This document shows, piece after piece, positions 16,465-24,728 of a DNA stretch of 52,422 nucleotides. Location: contig JAJUHC010000019.1 of the NCBI GenBank assembly GCA_029268065.1, positions 1-52,422 on the forward strand, written 5' to 3'. Origin of the DNA: Clostridiales bacterium (GTDB lineage: Bacteria; Bacillota; Clostridia; Oscillospirales; Oscillospiraceae). The stretch's first letter is position 1; the number at the start of each line of letters is the position of its first letter. The notes below the pieces were generated by a model. It was not told the origin of the DNA. It did not search any database and saw nothing but the letters and a program-made list of their open reading frames with translations. Made by a program: the position numbers and the translations under genes.

Positions 16465-16699
16465 GTGCGCCGCTTGTGCGGCGCACCAGACTGTCAAAAA
16501 CCTGAGAGCATAAGAGAAATAACAGTATAAAACCATTTTTCCGGCGGCGTGTACGCCGGAAAAATACATTAACCCGCGCAATTGTGCGCGACCGGGGGTA
16601 TCGCGGCTTCAGCCGCGTATCAAGGGGGTATTGGATACCCCCTTGAAGCGTGTCGAAACACTATTTCGACACGCGCTGTGCGCCGCTTGTGCGGCGCAC
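16465..16699. repeat. cluster of seven consecutive hairpins, outer two identical
   Basis: The 266-base gap between serA and the convergent LCP gene is almost filled with inverted repeats. They are 16465-16486 (GTGCGCCGC/GCGGCGCAC), 16535-16565 (12-bp arms), 16575-16590 (6-bp arms), 16602-16617 (GC-rich arms), 16621-16645 (11-bp arms around TGG), 16648-16674 (11-bp arms GCGTGTCGAAA), and 16678-16699, an exact copy of the first 22 bases. All arms are perfect. The arrangement resembles a composite palindromic intergenic repeat rather than a simple terminator. Confidence 0.9.
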
Positions 16700-16706
16700 A
16701 TTTTTT
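16678..16706 (+). terminator. serA-side terminator, last hairpin of the cluster
   Basis: The final hairpin (9-bp arms, TTGT loop) is followed by ATTTTTT in the plus direction, so it can end serCA transcription, although 236 bases from the serA stop. The identical first hairpin (16465-16486) lacks the T run. Confidence 0.7.
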
Positions 16707-16708
16707 CA

Positions 16709-17710
16709 TCAGCTCTTATACAGCCACTTTTTCAGCAGGGCGCGGTTCGTTTCAACATCCGGCACCAGCACTTCCACGCCGCCCATATCCGCGATTCTGT
16801 AAGTTCCGCTCTCAGGTATATGGTATTGCGACTGGTCGATTCCCGTAACGCCGTTTTTCAGGACGGCCAAAAAGAGGCTCACTATCCGCTGACGCGGCAT
16901 ATCGGTTTCAAGACAGGGCAGGAGCTTTTCGAGAAGCTTCAGCTTTTCGGCCGCCCTGAGTTCCGATATCCTTAGAAGCGCCTGATACATCAGATTTCTC
17001 TGGCGCGCCGCCTCCTCAAAATCCGAAACGCCGCCGCGGATGCGGGAATATGCGAGGGCCTTTTGCCCGTCAAGGCTATTAACGCCGGGTTTAAGCCCGA
17101 GCGCCTTCGACTCCTCCGGCGTCAGGGTCATGTCTACCCCGCCCATTGAGTCGATAATTTCGGCAAGCTTTTCCGTCTCCGCAACAAAGCAGCCGTCCGC
17201 CTTCAGTCCGAACTCATTTTCAATGGTTTTTGCGAGGAGCGCCGATCCGCCCAGCGAGAAGGCCGCGTCAAGTCGGTCTTTTTTGTATCCCGGAATGCTT
17301 ACAAGAAGCTCCTTTAAAACGGGAACCGTTCTTATGACTCCTGCGGAGCTGTCATAGCTCAGGAGCATTATCGCCTCAGGGCTACGCTCCTTCTTGTACC
17401 TGTTTTGTTCCCAGCTTACGAGCAGTATGTTCAGCACGCCGCTTTTGCCGAAGGGCGCCGCATCCGGCGAATCCGTCTTTCCGCCCTTACCCGGCGCCGT
17501 ATCCGACTGCGGCCTTGAGCCTTCGTCATAATACGGGGTTTCTGAATAGCCGTTCTGAGCGTGAGGATTCTGTCCGGGCCTGGATATTTGGATTTTCGAG
17601 AGCCAGAACCATATAAAGATTCCCGCAAAAAAAGAAACGGAAAAAAATACGCACAAAATGGAAAGCAGTACTTTTTTCCATATTTTTTTAGCTCTGAATC
17701 TATTGCCCAT
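16709..17710 (-). CDS. LytR-CpsA-Psr (LCP) family membrane protein, divergent active site
   Basis: LCP proteins transfer undecaprenyl-linked glycopolymers to peptidoglycan. A short cytoplasmic N-terminus is followed by one transmembrane helix (about residues 14-38), a low-complexity linker, and an extracellular LCP domain from about residue 90. Matches are NILLVSW, DAAFSLGGSALL, EIIDSMGGVDM, LDGQKALAYSRIR and an EEAARQRNLM tail. The usual RTDT motif and PRD motif read SPEA and VLKE here, so two conserved polyphosphate-binding positions are lost. It may be regulatory or weakly active. The ATG at 17710 is chosen because AAGGA lies eight bases upstream. It is the last gene of the exopolysaccharide operon. 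Confidence 0.78.
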   Translation of the reverse strand: MGNRFRAKKIWKKVLLSILCVFFSVSFFAGIFIWFWLSKIQISRPGQNPHAQNGYSETPYYDEGSRPQSDTAPGKGGKTDSPDAAPFGKSGVLNILLVSWEQNRYKKERSPEAIMLLSYDSSAGVIRTVPVLKELLVSIPGYKKDRLDAAFSLGGSALLAKTIENEFGLKADGCFVAETEKLAEIIDSMGGVDMTLTPEESKALGLKPGVNSLDGQKALAYSRIRGGVSDFEEAARQRNLMYQALLRISELRAAEKLKLLEKLLPCLETDMPRQRIVSLFLAVLKNGVTGIDQSQYHIPESGTYRIADMGGVEVLVPDVETNRALLKKWLYKS

Positions 17711-17797
17711 TTTTAACATCCTTCGCGAGAACTTGCCCCTTTTACCGCATTATAACCGCCGCTCAGACTTCCAAAACCTTAGACCGAAATTTACCGA

Positions 17798-19717
17798 TCA
17801 GGCGCTCTGCGAAACGGCTCCCTGAAGCTCAGTTATCGCCTTTACGCAGGAGTTGACCTCTTCCGGTGTCCTGAACGTGGGCACAAGGTCTTTGAGCGCG
17901 GCTACGACAATATCGCCGTCTTCCGTCTTGACGGCCTCGGAAAGCAGCTTTATTCCGCGCTCAATGTCGGAAAGGCTCGCCCTGCTCCTTTGCTTCTCCG
18001 TGAATATCTTCTGGCTCTTTGTAGCGCAGCTCTCCTCCTCCTTTATCAGCAGCTCTTCGTACAGCTTTTCGCCGGGTCGAAGCCCTGTCTCCACTATTTC
18101 TATGTCCTTATAGGGAACAAATCCCGCAAGCCTGATAAGATTCTCCGCCAGTGTCAGTATTTTTACCGGTTTTCCCATATTAAGAACGTATATTTCGGAT
18201 TTCTTTGCCATTGCCCCCGCCCGCAGCACCAGCGAAACGGCCTCCGAGATCGTCATAAAATAACGTATAATCCTCTTATCTGTTATGGTCACGGGGCCCC
18301 CTTTCGCTATCTGGTTCATGAACAGCGGGACGACAGACCCGTTGGAGCCCAGCACGTTGCCGAAGCGCACCGCAACGAATTCCGTACCGCAGTCGGTGCT
18401 TTCAGACACCGCCTGCATCATCATTTCGCAGTAACGCTTTGTCGCACCCATAACATTCGTGGGGTTTACGGCTTTATCGGTTGATATCATTACGAATTTT
18501 TCGCAGCCGTAAAGCGGGGCGAGCTTAAGCAGATTGAATGTCGGGAAGATATTGTTCTTCACGGCTTCACCCGGGCTGTGCTCCATAAGCGGAACGTGCT
18601 TGTATGCGGCGGCGTGGAACACTATTTCCGGACGATAGCGCTCCAAAACGCTTCTGAGCCTTCTTTCGTCCCTGATCGAGCCTATCTCCACCTGGAAATC
18701 AAGACCGACGCCGTAAATATGCTCCAGATCCTTCTGAAGAATATAGGCGCTGTTTTCGAACATATCGAAGATAATCAGTTTTTTCGGACCGTAGCCCGCG
18801 ACCTGGCGGCAAAGCTCCGAGCCGATAGAGCCTCCGCCGCCGGTTACCAGCACGACCTTATTCTTCAGAAAAGCCTTGATTTCGTTTGAGTTCAAGCTGA
18901 CACTGCTTCTGCCCAAAAGGTCATCCGGTTTTACGTCGCGGACCGAAGCGGAAATATTCCCGCTCTCCTTATCGTCGTTCAAAACCGATTCGGGCAGCAG
19001 CTTGAGGCGGTAAGGAAGCGCCGAGCACAGCTCGATTATCTCCCGCCTTCTTTTGTCATCAAGGGAAGGTATGGCCAAAATCACCTCACTGACCGGAGAA
19101 TCCTTCAGTATTGCGGACATGTCGTTTATAGGCCCGCATATTCTCGCCCCGTGCAGTCTCTTGCCGATTATTTCCGCATCGTCGTCAATGAAGCACCAGA
19201 GTTTGTGCGGACTTTTTTTGTTTCTTCTAATTTCGTTATAAAGAAGCTCGCCCGCATTTCCCGCCCCTATAACGGCTATATATTTGATGTTCTCCGAACC
19301 CTTGGAGCAAGCTTTTCCGTTTCTCAGGAAACGCAGGAGAAGCCGTATTCCAAGATAAACAATGAAGGAGCAAAGCGAAACGACCAGCATGTAAAATGCG
19401 CTCACATAATGTTGCCTAAGTACAAAAGCGTTTATGCCGAGATATGCCGCATAACCGCAAAGCGTCCCCAGAAACAGCGTCATGTATTCCTGCGCCTTTG
19501 CATAACGCCAAAGGCTGTCATAAGTCCTGAAGGCTACCTGGAACACGAATATGCACACACCGAGCGTTGCCGTGCCGCCCAAAAAAACAGCGTCGCTTAC
19601 CCCGGTATCTCCGGGCAGCAGCATACGTACAGCAACGGACACGGCCATAAAGGAAATTATATCGGCAGTCGGCAGCATGAGCCTTCGTACGCTTTTGTTT
19701 TTTTTCAGCAGCTTCAA
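17798..19717 (-). CDS. CapD/FlaA1-like nucleotide-sugar 4,6-dehydratase, membrane form
   Basis: This family dehydrates UDP-N-acetylhexosamines to 4-keto-6-deoxy sugars for capsule or O-glycans. The N-terminus has about four transmembrane helices (residues 10-130), then a first Rossmann domain (AVIGAGNAGELL), then the catalytic SDR domain from about residue 290 with VTGGGGSIGSELC. The catalytic region reads STDKAVNPTNVMGATKRYCE, where the usual Tyr of YxxxK is replaced by Met as in large FlaA1-type enzymes. Length 639 matches WbpM/CapD. Its start overlaps the phosphatase stop. Confidence 0.93.
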   Translation of the reverse strand: MKLLKKNKSVRRLMLPTADIISFMAVSVAVRMLLPGDTGVSDAVFLGGTATLGVCIFVFQVAFRTYDSLWRYAKAQEYMTLFLGTLCGYAAYLGINAFVLRQHYVSAFYMLVVSLCSFIVYLGIRLLLRFLRNGKACSKGSENIKYIAVIGAGNAGELLYNEIRRNKKSPHKLWCFIDDDAEIIGKRLHGARICGPINDMSAILKDSPVSEVILAIPSLDDKRRREIIELCSALPYRLKLLPESVLNDDKESGNISASVRDVKPDDLLGRSSVSLNSNEIKAFLKNKVVLVTGGGGSIGSELCRQVAGYGPKKLIIFDMFENSAYILQKDLEHIYGVGLDFQVEIGSIRDERRLRSVLERYRPEIVFHAAAYKHVPLMEHSPGEAVKNNIFPTFNLLKLAPLYGCEKFVMISTDKAVNPTNVMGATKRYCEMMMQAVSESTDCGTEFVAVRFGNVLGSNGSVVPLFMNQIAKGGPVTITDKRIIRYFMTISEAVSLVLRAGAMAKKSEIYVLNMGKPVKILTLAENLIRLAGFVPYKDIEIVETGLRPGEKLYEELLIKEEESCATKSQKIFTEKQRSRASLSDIERGIKLLSEAVKTEDGDIVVAALKDLVPTFRTPEEVNSCVKAITELQGAVSQSA

Positions 19718-20415
19718 ACAGAGCCCTCCGTATCTTTTACTCTAGTTCTAAAAATGAGATCGCACATAGATTTTTGCAGCCTTTCTCCCCGTCCGCGCAA
19801 AATCAGCATCGCGCGCGAATAGTCCTTATACGCCCTGCTTTCGCCGTGGACGTCGCTGCCCAGGGCAACGACAAAGCCCCCGTCAATCCATTTATAATAC
19901 CTGCCCCTCCTCGTCAGCGAAGCAAAGGCCGAGGCGTTGACCTGCCCTTTTATTCCAAGCCGGAAAAGTTCTTCAATTTGCTCGGACGGGTACCTTTCCA
20001 CATGGGCTAAAATCACATTCAGGCCCTGCTCCGATTTGGTGCGCAGCAGGGAATCGATAAGCTCCGCCGTCCAGGGACCCTGAGGCATTTCTATCAGTAT
20101 GCTGCCGCTTTCACCAATGCCAAGCATTTTCAGCTCCGGAAGGGCATTCAGTCCGTTGCACAGCCTCACTTCCGCTCCCGGAACTATTTTTATGCCGCTT
20201 CCCAAAGCTTCAAGAAGCGCGAGAGCCTCGTCCCTGCGCGCGAAAAAGCTCCTTGTGCTGTGACGCTCAGGGTAAAAATGCGGCGTGGCGACAATAAGGC
20301 AGACACCTGCGGCTTCGGCTGACTTAAGCTGTCTGCGCGCAGTCTCCGCACAGTCGCATCCGTGGTCCGTGCCGGGCAGTATATGTGCGTGAAAATCTAT
20401 GTACTTGCCTTTCAT
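19714..20415 (-). CDS. CpsB/CapC-type tyrosine-protein phosphatase (PHP fold)
   Basis: A metal-dependent phosphatase expected to remove phosphate from the tyrosine kinase encoded just upstream, and so control polymer length. The PHP metal motifs are IDFHAHILPGTDHG at the N-terminus, ATPHFYPE, IVPGAEVRL, ILAHVERY, and a final ALGSDVHG. Length 233 is slightly short for CpsB. It belongs to the CpsB group by these motifs and by neighbours, and is not the histidinol-phosphatase missing from the his operon, though both use a PHP fold. Confidence 0.9.
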   Translation of the reverse strand: MKGKYIDFHAHILPGTDHGCDCAETARRQLKSAEAAGVCLIVATPHFYPERHSTRSFFARRDEALALLEALGSGIKIVPGAEVRLCNGLNALPELKMLGIGESGSILIEMPQGPWTAELIDSLLRTKSEQGLNVILAHVERYPSEQIEELFRLGIKGQVNASAFASLTRRGRYYKWIDGGFVVALGSDVHGESRAYKDYSRAMLILRGRGERLQKSMCDLIFRTRVKDTEGSV

Positions 20416-20450
20416 TCCATTTTACCGCAGCCCTCGTCCTTTCTGACGGT

Positions 20451-21314
20451 TCATCCCCTGCTTCCTGTCCGTGCCGAAAAGCCGGCTTTTTCCTTTTCGT
20501 CGCTTACGGAAGCCAGCGAGGCATATGTCTCTTCCTTCTTCATGCGGTATGCGTATCCGTACTGGCTGTACCTGCCGTAGTAGCGCCCGTAGCCACCATA
20601 AGAATTGTAGCTGCGGCTCTTTTTCGGGTCGTAGTCGTTCAGTATGAAGCCAAGGACGTTCGCCCCCAGCTGGTTCATCGTAAATACAGCCCTGCGGACA
20701 TCTTCTAAGCCTGTATCTCCCGCCCGAACGACGAAGATATGCCCCTGCACCTCCGGTATAAGAAGCGCGGTGTCCGTAACGGCGCCTATCGGCGGCGTGT
20801 CTATGAATATATAATCAAAATGCGGCTCCAGCACCTCGATTATCCCGTGGAGCCTGGATGATGAAAGCAGCTCGGCCGGATTCGGGGGGATATTCCCGGA
20901 AGGCAGTACGGCAAGGTTCTCATATTTTGTCTTACAGGCAAAAATCTGACCCTCGTTTTCCGGAACCGACAGCCCCGCAAGCTGCTCGGAGAGTCCCTGG
21001 CTTTCGCGCAGTCCGAACACGTTTTTCATCATGGGCCTGCGAAGGTCGGCGTCTATGATCAGCACGCTTTTCCCCGTCTGCGCCATGGAAATTGCGAGGT
21101 TTATGCAGGTGAGGGATTTGCCCTCATGCTCAAGTGCGCTCGTAAACGCTATTTTCTTGCAGCCTTCACCGGGACTTAAGTACAATATATGAGTCCTTGT
21201 GGACTTATATGCCTCCTTTGCTGCGAACGGAGTGTCCTCCGTCATCAGCAGCCTGCTTATTTTCGCGTACGCCGGAGCCGAGGAAACCGCGCTTTTGTTC
21301 TTTTTCTTCCCCAT
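20451..21314 (-). CDS. bacterial tyrosine kinase, CpsD/CapB/YwqD type
   Basis: A BY-kinase that autophosphorylates a C-terminal tyrosine cluster to control exopolysaccharide assembly. Motifs are Walker A in EHEGKSLTC (Leu where Thr is usual), Walker A' VLIIDADLRRP, and Walker B YIFIDTPPIG. The C-terminus from about residue 238 holds nine tyrosines within about 25 residues (YNSYGGYGRYYGRYSQYGYA), a typical substrate cluster. The membrane activator is the separate protein encoded just upstream, the usual Gram-positive arrangement. Confidence 0.94.
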   Translation of the reverse strand: MGKKKNKSAVSSAPAYAKISRLLMTEDTPFAAKEAYKSTRTHILYLSPGEGCKKIAFTSALEHEGKSLTCINLAISMAQTGKSVLIIDADLRRPMMKNVFGLRESQGLSEQLAGLSVPENEGQIFACKTKYENLAVLPSGNIPPNPAELLSSSRLHGIIEVLEPHFDYIFIDTPPIGAVTDTALLIPEVQGHIFVVRAGDTGLEDVRRAVFTMNQLGANVLGFILNDYDPKKSRSYNSYGGYGRYYGRYSQYGYAYRMKKEETYASLASVSDEKEKAGFSARTGSRG

Positions 21315-21315
21315 C

Positions 21316-22005
21316 TCAGCGCCCTCCGTTTTCCCCGTAAAGCTTCGGTATCACGCCGAGCACGGGTATTTCAAAGGCTTCCGTCAGGTCTTCTTCGGAG
21401 CGGACTGCGGTATCCGTCATTTCGAGCGCCACGACAAGGATGACCGCAAGCACGAGACCGGCAACTATTCCAATCGCAGTGTTCGTTGCAACGCTCGGTG
21501 AAGTCGGTTTTTCCGGCCTGACGGCGTAGTCTATAACCTCTACGGCGCCAGCCTTTACGACCCTTTTGATTTCGGAGGGAACTACCCCGGCTATCGTGTT
21601 GGCGATTTTTTGCGCCAGCTCCGGATCTGTGTTCGTTATCGTCACGCTGAAGGCTTCCGTGTCGTTTATCGACGAGGCCGTGAGCATTTTCCGCAGCTCG
21701 GTCGAAGAATAGATTCCCCCTATCTGCTCGGAGACCTGGTCGAGCACCGAGTTGCTCCTAAGGATAACGATATAAGTCCCTACAAGCTTCTGAGAAGTCA
21801 GCAGGTCGCCGGAGGTTATGCTGGTTCCCGCGCGGTTTTCCTGGTTATACACATACATGGAGACTGAAGCCGAATAGCGTTTTGTCATAAACCATTTTGA
21901 AAGTGAAAAGGCCGCGCCGCCGAGTATCGCCATAAAGAGTATCAGCACCCAAACCCTTTTCCAAAGAATAAACAGCACCCGCCTGAGGTCAAGCTCTATA
22001 TTCAT
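21316..22005 (-). CDS. Wzz/YveK-type chain-length and kinase-activator membrane protein
   Basis: A two-helix membrane protein of the Wzz family that sets polymer length and activates the BY-kinase in trans. One helix lies near residues 15-38 and a second near 175-200, around an extracellular loop that includes YNQENRAG and a Pro-rich PEKPTSPS before the second helix. The ATG at 22003-22005 is chosen because GGGAG lies nine bases upstream and the protein then begins MNIELDLRRVLF as in the family. It is the first gene of the exopolysaccharide operon. A TATAAT is seen on the minus strand at 22037-22042, but without a clear -35. Confidence 0.92.
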   Translation of the reverse strand: MNIELDLRRVLFILWKRVWVLILFMAILGGAAFSLSKWFMTKRYSASVSMYVYNQENRAGTSITSGDLLTSQKLVGTYIVILRSNSVLDQVSEQIGGIYSSTELRKMLTASSINDTEAFSVTITNTDPELAQKIANTIAGVVPSEIKRVVKAGAVEVIDYAVRPEKPTSPSVATNTAIGIVAGLVLAVILVVALEMTDTAVRSEEDLTEAFEIPVLGVIPKLYGENGGR

Positions 22006-22148
22006 GTCTCGTTTTCTCCCGTTCTTTTTCGGATAGATTATACCGCCCTTAGGACAAGTCATTTGCCCCGCGATATAAAATATAACATATAAGGAAAAAT
22101 TTGTAAAATAAAACTTTTCCGTATTATTCGACCCCTATCAACATCTTA

Positions 22149-22208
22149 TGAAAAAAGGCCCTGTTTTGTGACTCAAGGCGGCATCTTCCGACCTGTGAAA
22201 AAAGGCCC
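22149..22208. repeat. 13-bp direct repeat TGAAAAAAGGCCC
   Basis: The sequence TGAAAAAAGGCCC occurs at 22149-22161 and again at 22196-22208, in the gap between the exopolysaccharide operon start and the spoVT terminator. No function is recognised; it may be an operator for the operon. Confidence 0.5.
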
Positions 22209-22218
22209 CAGGACAAAT

Positions 22219-22263
22219 AACGACACCGGTTTTCTGCCGCTTTTCAGCAAAAAACCGGTGTCG
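22219..22263 (-). terminator. terminator of spoVT
   Basis: A perfect 13-bp inverted repeat (22221-22233 with 22251-22263) lies 12 bases after the spoVT stop; on the minus strand it is followed by TTATTTG. The T tail is modest. Confidence 0.65.
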
Positions 22264-22274
22264 TATGCTTCTCA

Positions 22275-22817
22275 TTAGTCTTCCATCTGCTTGCCCAGGA
22301 ATCTTGATACCATCTGCGCCAGCTTGTTTTCCACCTCGCCCAGAGCCGGAGCGCCCTCCGGCGTGAGGAAGAGCACGGACCCCATCAAATCGCCTCCAGA
22401 AATAATGGGAGCGGCTATCGCGACGTTGTATGCCGTCACCCCGTCCGCAGGAGAAATTCCTTTCTCCCCGTTTCGCCGCTGATAAAGCTGTCTTTCCTCA
22501 AGTATCTGCTCAAGCTCCTGGCTTATTCTCTTTTCGTTGAGCTCCCGTTTAGGCACTCCGAAGACTGAAATAATGTTATCCCTGTCTGTCACAGCCGTAA
22601 TGCAGCCGGTCGTTTTGTTCAGCGTCTCGCAAATCTGGGACGCAAAGTCCGTCAGTTCCCCGACAGGCGAATACTTTTTGAATATTACCTCGCCGTCTTT
22701 TTCTGTGAATATTTCCAGCGGGTCGCCCTCGCGTATTCTCATCGTCCGGCGAATTTCCTTGGGTATGACTACTCTTCCCAGATCATCTATCCTTCTAACG
22801 ATTCCAGTTGCTTTCAT
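22275..22817 (-). CDS. spoVT: stage V sporulation protein T, AbrB-like transcription factor
   Basis: A forespore regulator that tunes the sigma-G regulon. The N-terminal swapped-hairpin AbrB domain reads MKATGIVRRIDDLGRVVIPK, practically identical to known SpoVT, and continues through IREGDPLEIF. The C-terminal part (about residues 55-180) is a GAF-like domain. Length 180 is standard. The ATG at 22815-22817 is chosen by this family start; GGGAGG lies 12 bases upstream, rather far. No convincing sigma-G or sigma-A promoter was found. With dpaAB this supports a spore former. Confidence 0.96.
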   Translation of the reverse strand: MKATGIVRRIDDLGRVVIPKEIRRTMRIREGDPLEIFTEKDGEVIFKKYSPVGELTDFASQICETLNKTTGCITAVTDRDNIISVFGVPKRELNEKRISQELEQILEERQLYQRRNGEKGISPADGVTAYNVAIAAPIISGGDLMGSVLFLTPEGAPALGEVENKLAQMVSRFLGKQMED

Positions 22818-22892
22818 ATATAATATAAACCTCCCGTGCGCTATGCAAATAATTATACCTGTATTTTTAGTACCAAATCTTTCAACTTGCAC

Positions 22893-23619
22893 TACGTTTT
22901 TCTAATTAATCTGGTGCTTTATGGGCTGTTTGGAAAGCCTTAAGGCAGCCAAACTACATTAGATTTTCTCGATTATTCTTCAAATTTGTACCTGTTTTGT
23001 TCTGAAGCTATTGTTAGCAACGCAGGGAAAATTATTCTGATTTATTTTGGCAATTGATGGACTGATAAGTGCTAATATCCCCTCTTCGTTTTAATATTGC
23101 CATTTTCGCCACTCGTTTCCGAGTCTTTTGAACGGTTTCGGGGACAGGCATATATGCAATATCAGCATTGCGCTGTTTAAGCGTCTTGTCATGGGCTTGT
23201 CAACGAACCTCACTGCCTCAGCCTCGGCCACCTCACGACGGAAGAAGCATTTTGACATTCCCGGACAAGATTTACGCCGCATAAAACCGTTCCCGTTCCA
23301 GAGCAGGCGTCCAACTCGGATATGCAATTTACGCTTGTTTTATTTGCCGATATTTGCTAGAATGGGTGTGCGCGCCGACACGAAGTTGTTCTCTGCTATT
23401 TTCTCTGTTGAGCGTTCCCGCAATTCCTTTTTGCGCTTCTGTGCGGATAAACGAAAAAGCTCCGGAAACAGAGGAGCAGGTTTTGTCAGAAGCAGGCAGA
23501 TTTGAACCCCGTCATGCCGTCGCTCAGGTCAATCCAGCCATAGGGCTTGATTATATAAAAACATTTTAAGGAGAATGCTGTACGAACAATAACAACACCT
23601 TGGAGATTGCAGGCTGACC
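22893..23619. other. gene-poor stretch without a supported gene
   Basis: About 730 bases between spoVT and the RNHCP gene hold only overlapping ORFs on opposite strands (23091-23327 minus, 23128-23505 plus). None has a good ribosome binding site or a recognisable domain. No tRNA, known riboswitch or known structured RNA was recognised. It could be an eroded gene or hold an unrecognised small RNA. Confidence 0.5.
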
Positions 23620-23654
23620 GGGAGGTTTGCCGATCAATCTTCGCAAAACCTCCC
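23620..23654 (+). promoter_or_regulatory. leader hairpin before the RNHCP gene
   Basis: GGGAGGTTTGC (23620-23630) pairs with GCAAAACCTCCC (23643-23654) with one bulge. It is followed by AAAAGTTTTGATTTT, so it could act as a weak terminator or attenuator. It ends 37 bases before the RNHCP start and its GGGAGG arm resembles a ribosome binding site. Confidence 0.5.
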
Positions 23655-23690
23655 AAAAGTTTTGATTTTGCTTTTAGGAGGATAATACCC

Positions 23691-24116
23691 GTGAATAGGG
23701 AAAATAAGAAGAAATCATTTGATAAGGGTTATTATAAAACCAACGCCTGCAGCGACGCCTTTACCTGCAAGGTTTGCGGGCGAATTGTGGTACCATGCGG
23801 CGCGGGAACCGATCACAGAAATCACTGTCCAAATTGCCTGAGCAGCCTTCATGTGGATAACGAACCCGGAGATCGTGAGGCGGATTGCGGCGGATGCATG
23901 GAGCCGATAGCCGTCTGGGTCCGCAAGAACGGCGAATGGGCAATCATACACAGATGCAGAATCTGCGGTCGCTTAAGTTCAAATCGTATTGCCGCGGATG
24001 ATAATCCGATGAAATTGATGTCACTGGCTATGAAACCCGTCGCTCAGCCGCCGTTTCCGTTGGAACGCATTGAAGACATGACTGCTTTGATGGGCGGCGA
24101 TGGCCGAATCAAATAA
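23691..24116 (+). CDS. RNHCP-domain zinc-ribbon-like protein
   Basis: The protein shows the RNHCP domain almost from end to end: FTCKVCGRIV, then HRNHCPNCLSSLHVD, PGDREADCGGCMEPI, a HRCRICGRLSSNRIAADD motif and an LMSLAMKP tail. Four Cys pairs suggest two zinc-ribbon-like sites. Molecular function is unknown; the name comes from the RNHCP motif. The start is a GTG at 23691 because TAGGAGG lies about nine bases upstream and the protein then begins MNRENKKKSFDKGYY. It is a single-gene unit between a leader hairpin and a terminator. Confidence 0.88.
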   Translation: MNRENKKKSFDKGYYKTNACSDAFTCKVCGRIVVPCGAGTDHRNHCPNCLSSLHVDNEPGDREADCGGCMEPIAVWVRKNGEWAIIHRCRICGRLSSNRIAADDNPMKLMSLAMKPVAQPPFPLERIEDMTALMGGDGRIK

Positions 24117-24133
24117 TAAAAAGTCACGGAAAA

Positions 24134-24173
24134 AGCCGGCGAGCCTGTTTATAGGCTCACCGGCTTTAAATGT
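24134..24173 (+). terminator. terminator of the RNHCP gene
   Basis: AGCCGGCGAGCCT (24134-24146) pairs with 24153-24165 with one mismatch, followed by TTAAATGTT. It lies 17 bases past the stop codon. Confidence 0.7.
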
Positions 24174-24251
24174 TCAGCCTTCCCGACGGGCGGGCTGCTC
24201 ATGAAATTACGGTCTTATCGATAACGGCAGGAAAAAGCAAAAAATGCGTCA

Positions 24252-24638
24252 CTATTTGGACAACGCGTTTTCGATTGCTTTAAGGTAGGCTTTGCTGGTT
24301 ACGGTAGCGCTGGAAACGGTGTCCACGGTCGTATTTTGCGCTTTAATCACACTTTTAAACAAGGCGTCGCTTATCTCGCTTTTCGCAATAGTAACGTCCT
24401 TAATTATTTTTATATCAGTGATTTTTCTGCCCTTTACAGTCACCGCTACCTTATTTGTCCATCTTCCCGCGTTATATGTACCCTCGTAAGTGCCGTCGCT
24501 TTTTGAAGTCGGGTCTATTCCGTTTACCCGTACCTTTGCGCCTGCTTCAAGCCCGCGTGTCAGATAGAAAAACCCTGCAGCCGCAGCGACGACCAATACA
24601 ACTATAATTAAGAGAATTACTTTCAATATGCCCCTCAT
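24252..24638 (-). CDS. FMN-binding domain protein, membrane-anchored
   Basis: A 128-residue protein with one N-terminal transmembrane helix or uncleaved signal (about residues 4-27) and an extracytoplasmic FMN-binding domain. The flavin attachment region reads DTVSSATVTSKAYLKAI, close to the D-x-x-S-(G/A/S)-A-T motif where ApbE links FMN to Thr. The domain core DGTYEGTYNAGRW and KVAVTVKGRKI is typical. It probably moves electrons at the outer face of the membrane; the partner is unknown. The ATG at 24636-24638 is chosen because AAAGGA lies eight bases upstream; the longer ORF has no ribosome binding site. Confidence 0.9.
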   Translation of the reverse strand: MRGILKVILLIIVVLVVAAAAGFFYLTRGLEAGAKVRVNGIDPTSKSDGTYEGTYNAGRWTNKVAVTVKGRKITDIKIIKDVTIAKSEISDALFKSVIKAQNTTVDTVSSATVTSKAYLKAIENALSK

Positions 24639-24728
24639 GTTTTTGTTCCTTTCATGTATGTATGATTGTTTACTTTCCGGATCCTGCCAGCCTCTGACAA
24701 TACTACGCCATTCAGGGGCATGTGTCAA

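Noticed and set aside
19714..20415. PHP-domain phosphatase as the missing histidinol-phosphatase
   Set aside because: Its HAHILPG..DHG start, the capsule operon context and the adjacent tyrosine kinase identify it as CpsB type.
23091..23505. ORFs of 78 and 125 codons on opposite strands in the gap after spoVT
   Set aside because: They overlap each other, lack ribosome binding sites, and show no recognisable domain; coding is not supported.
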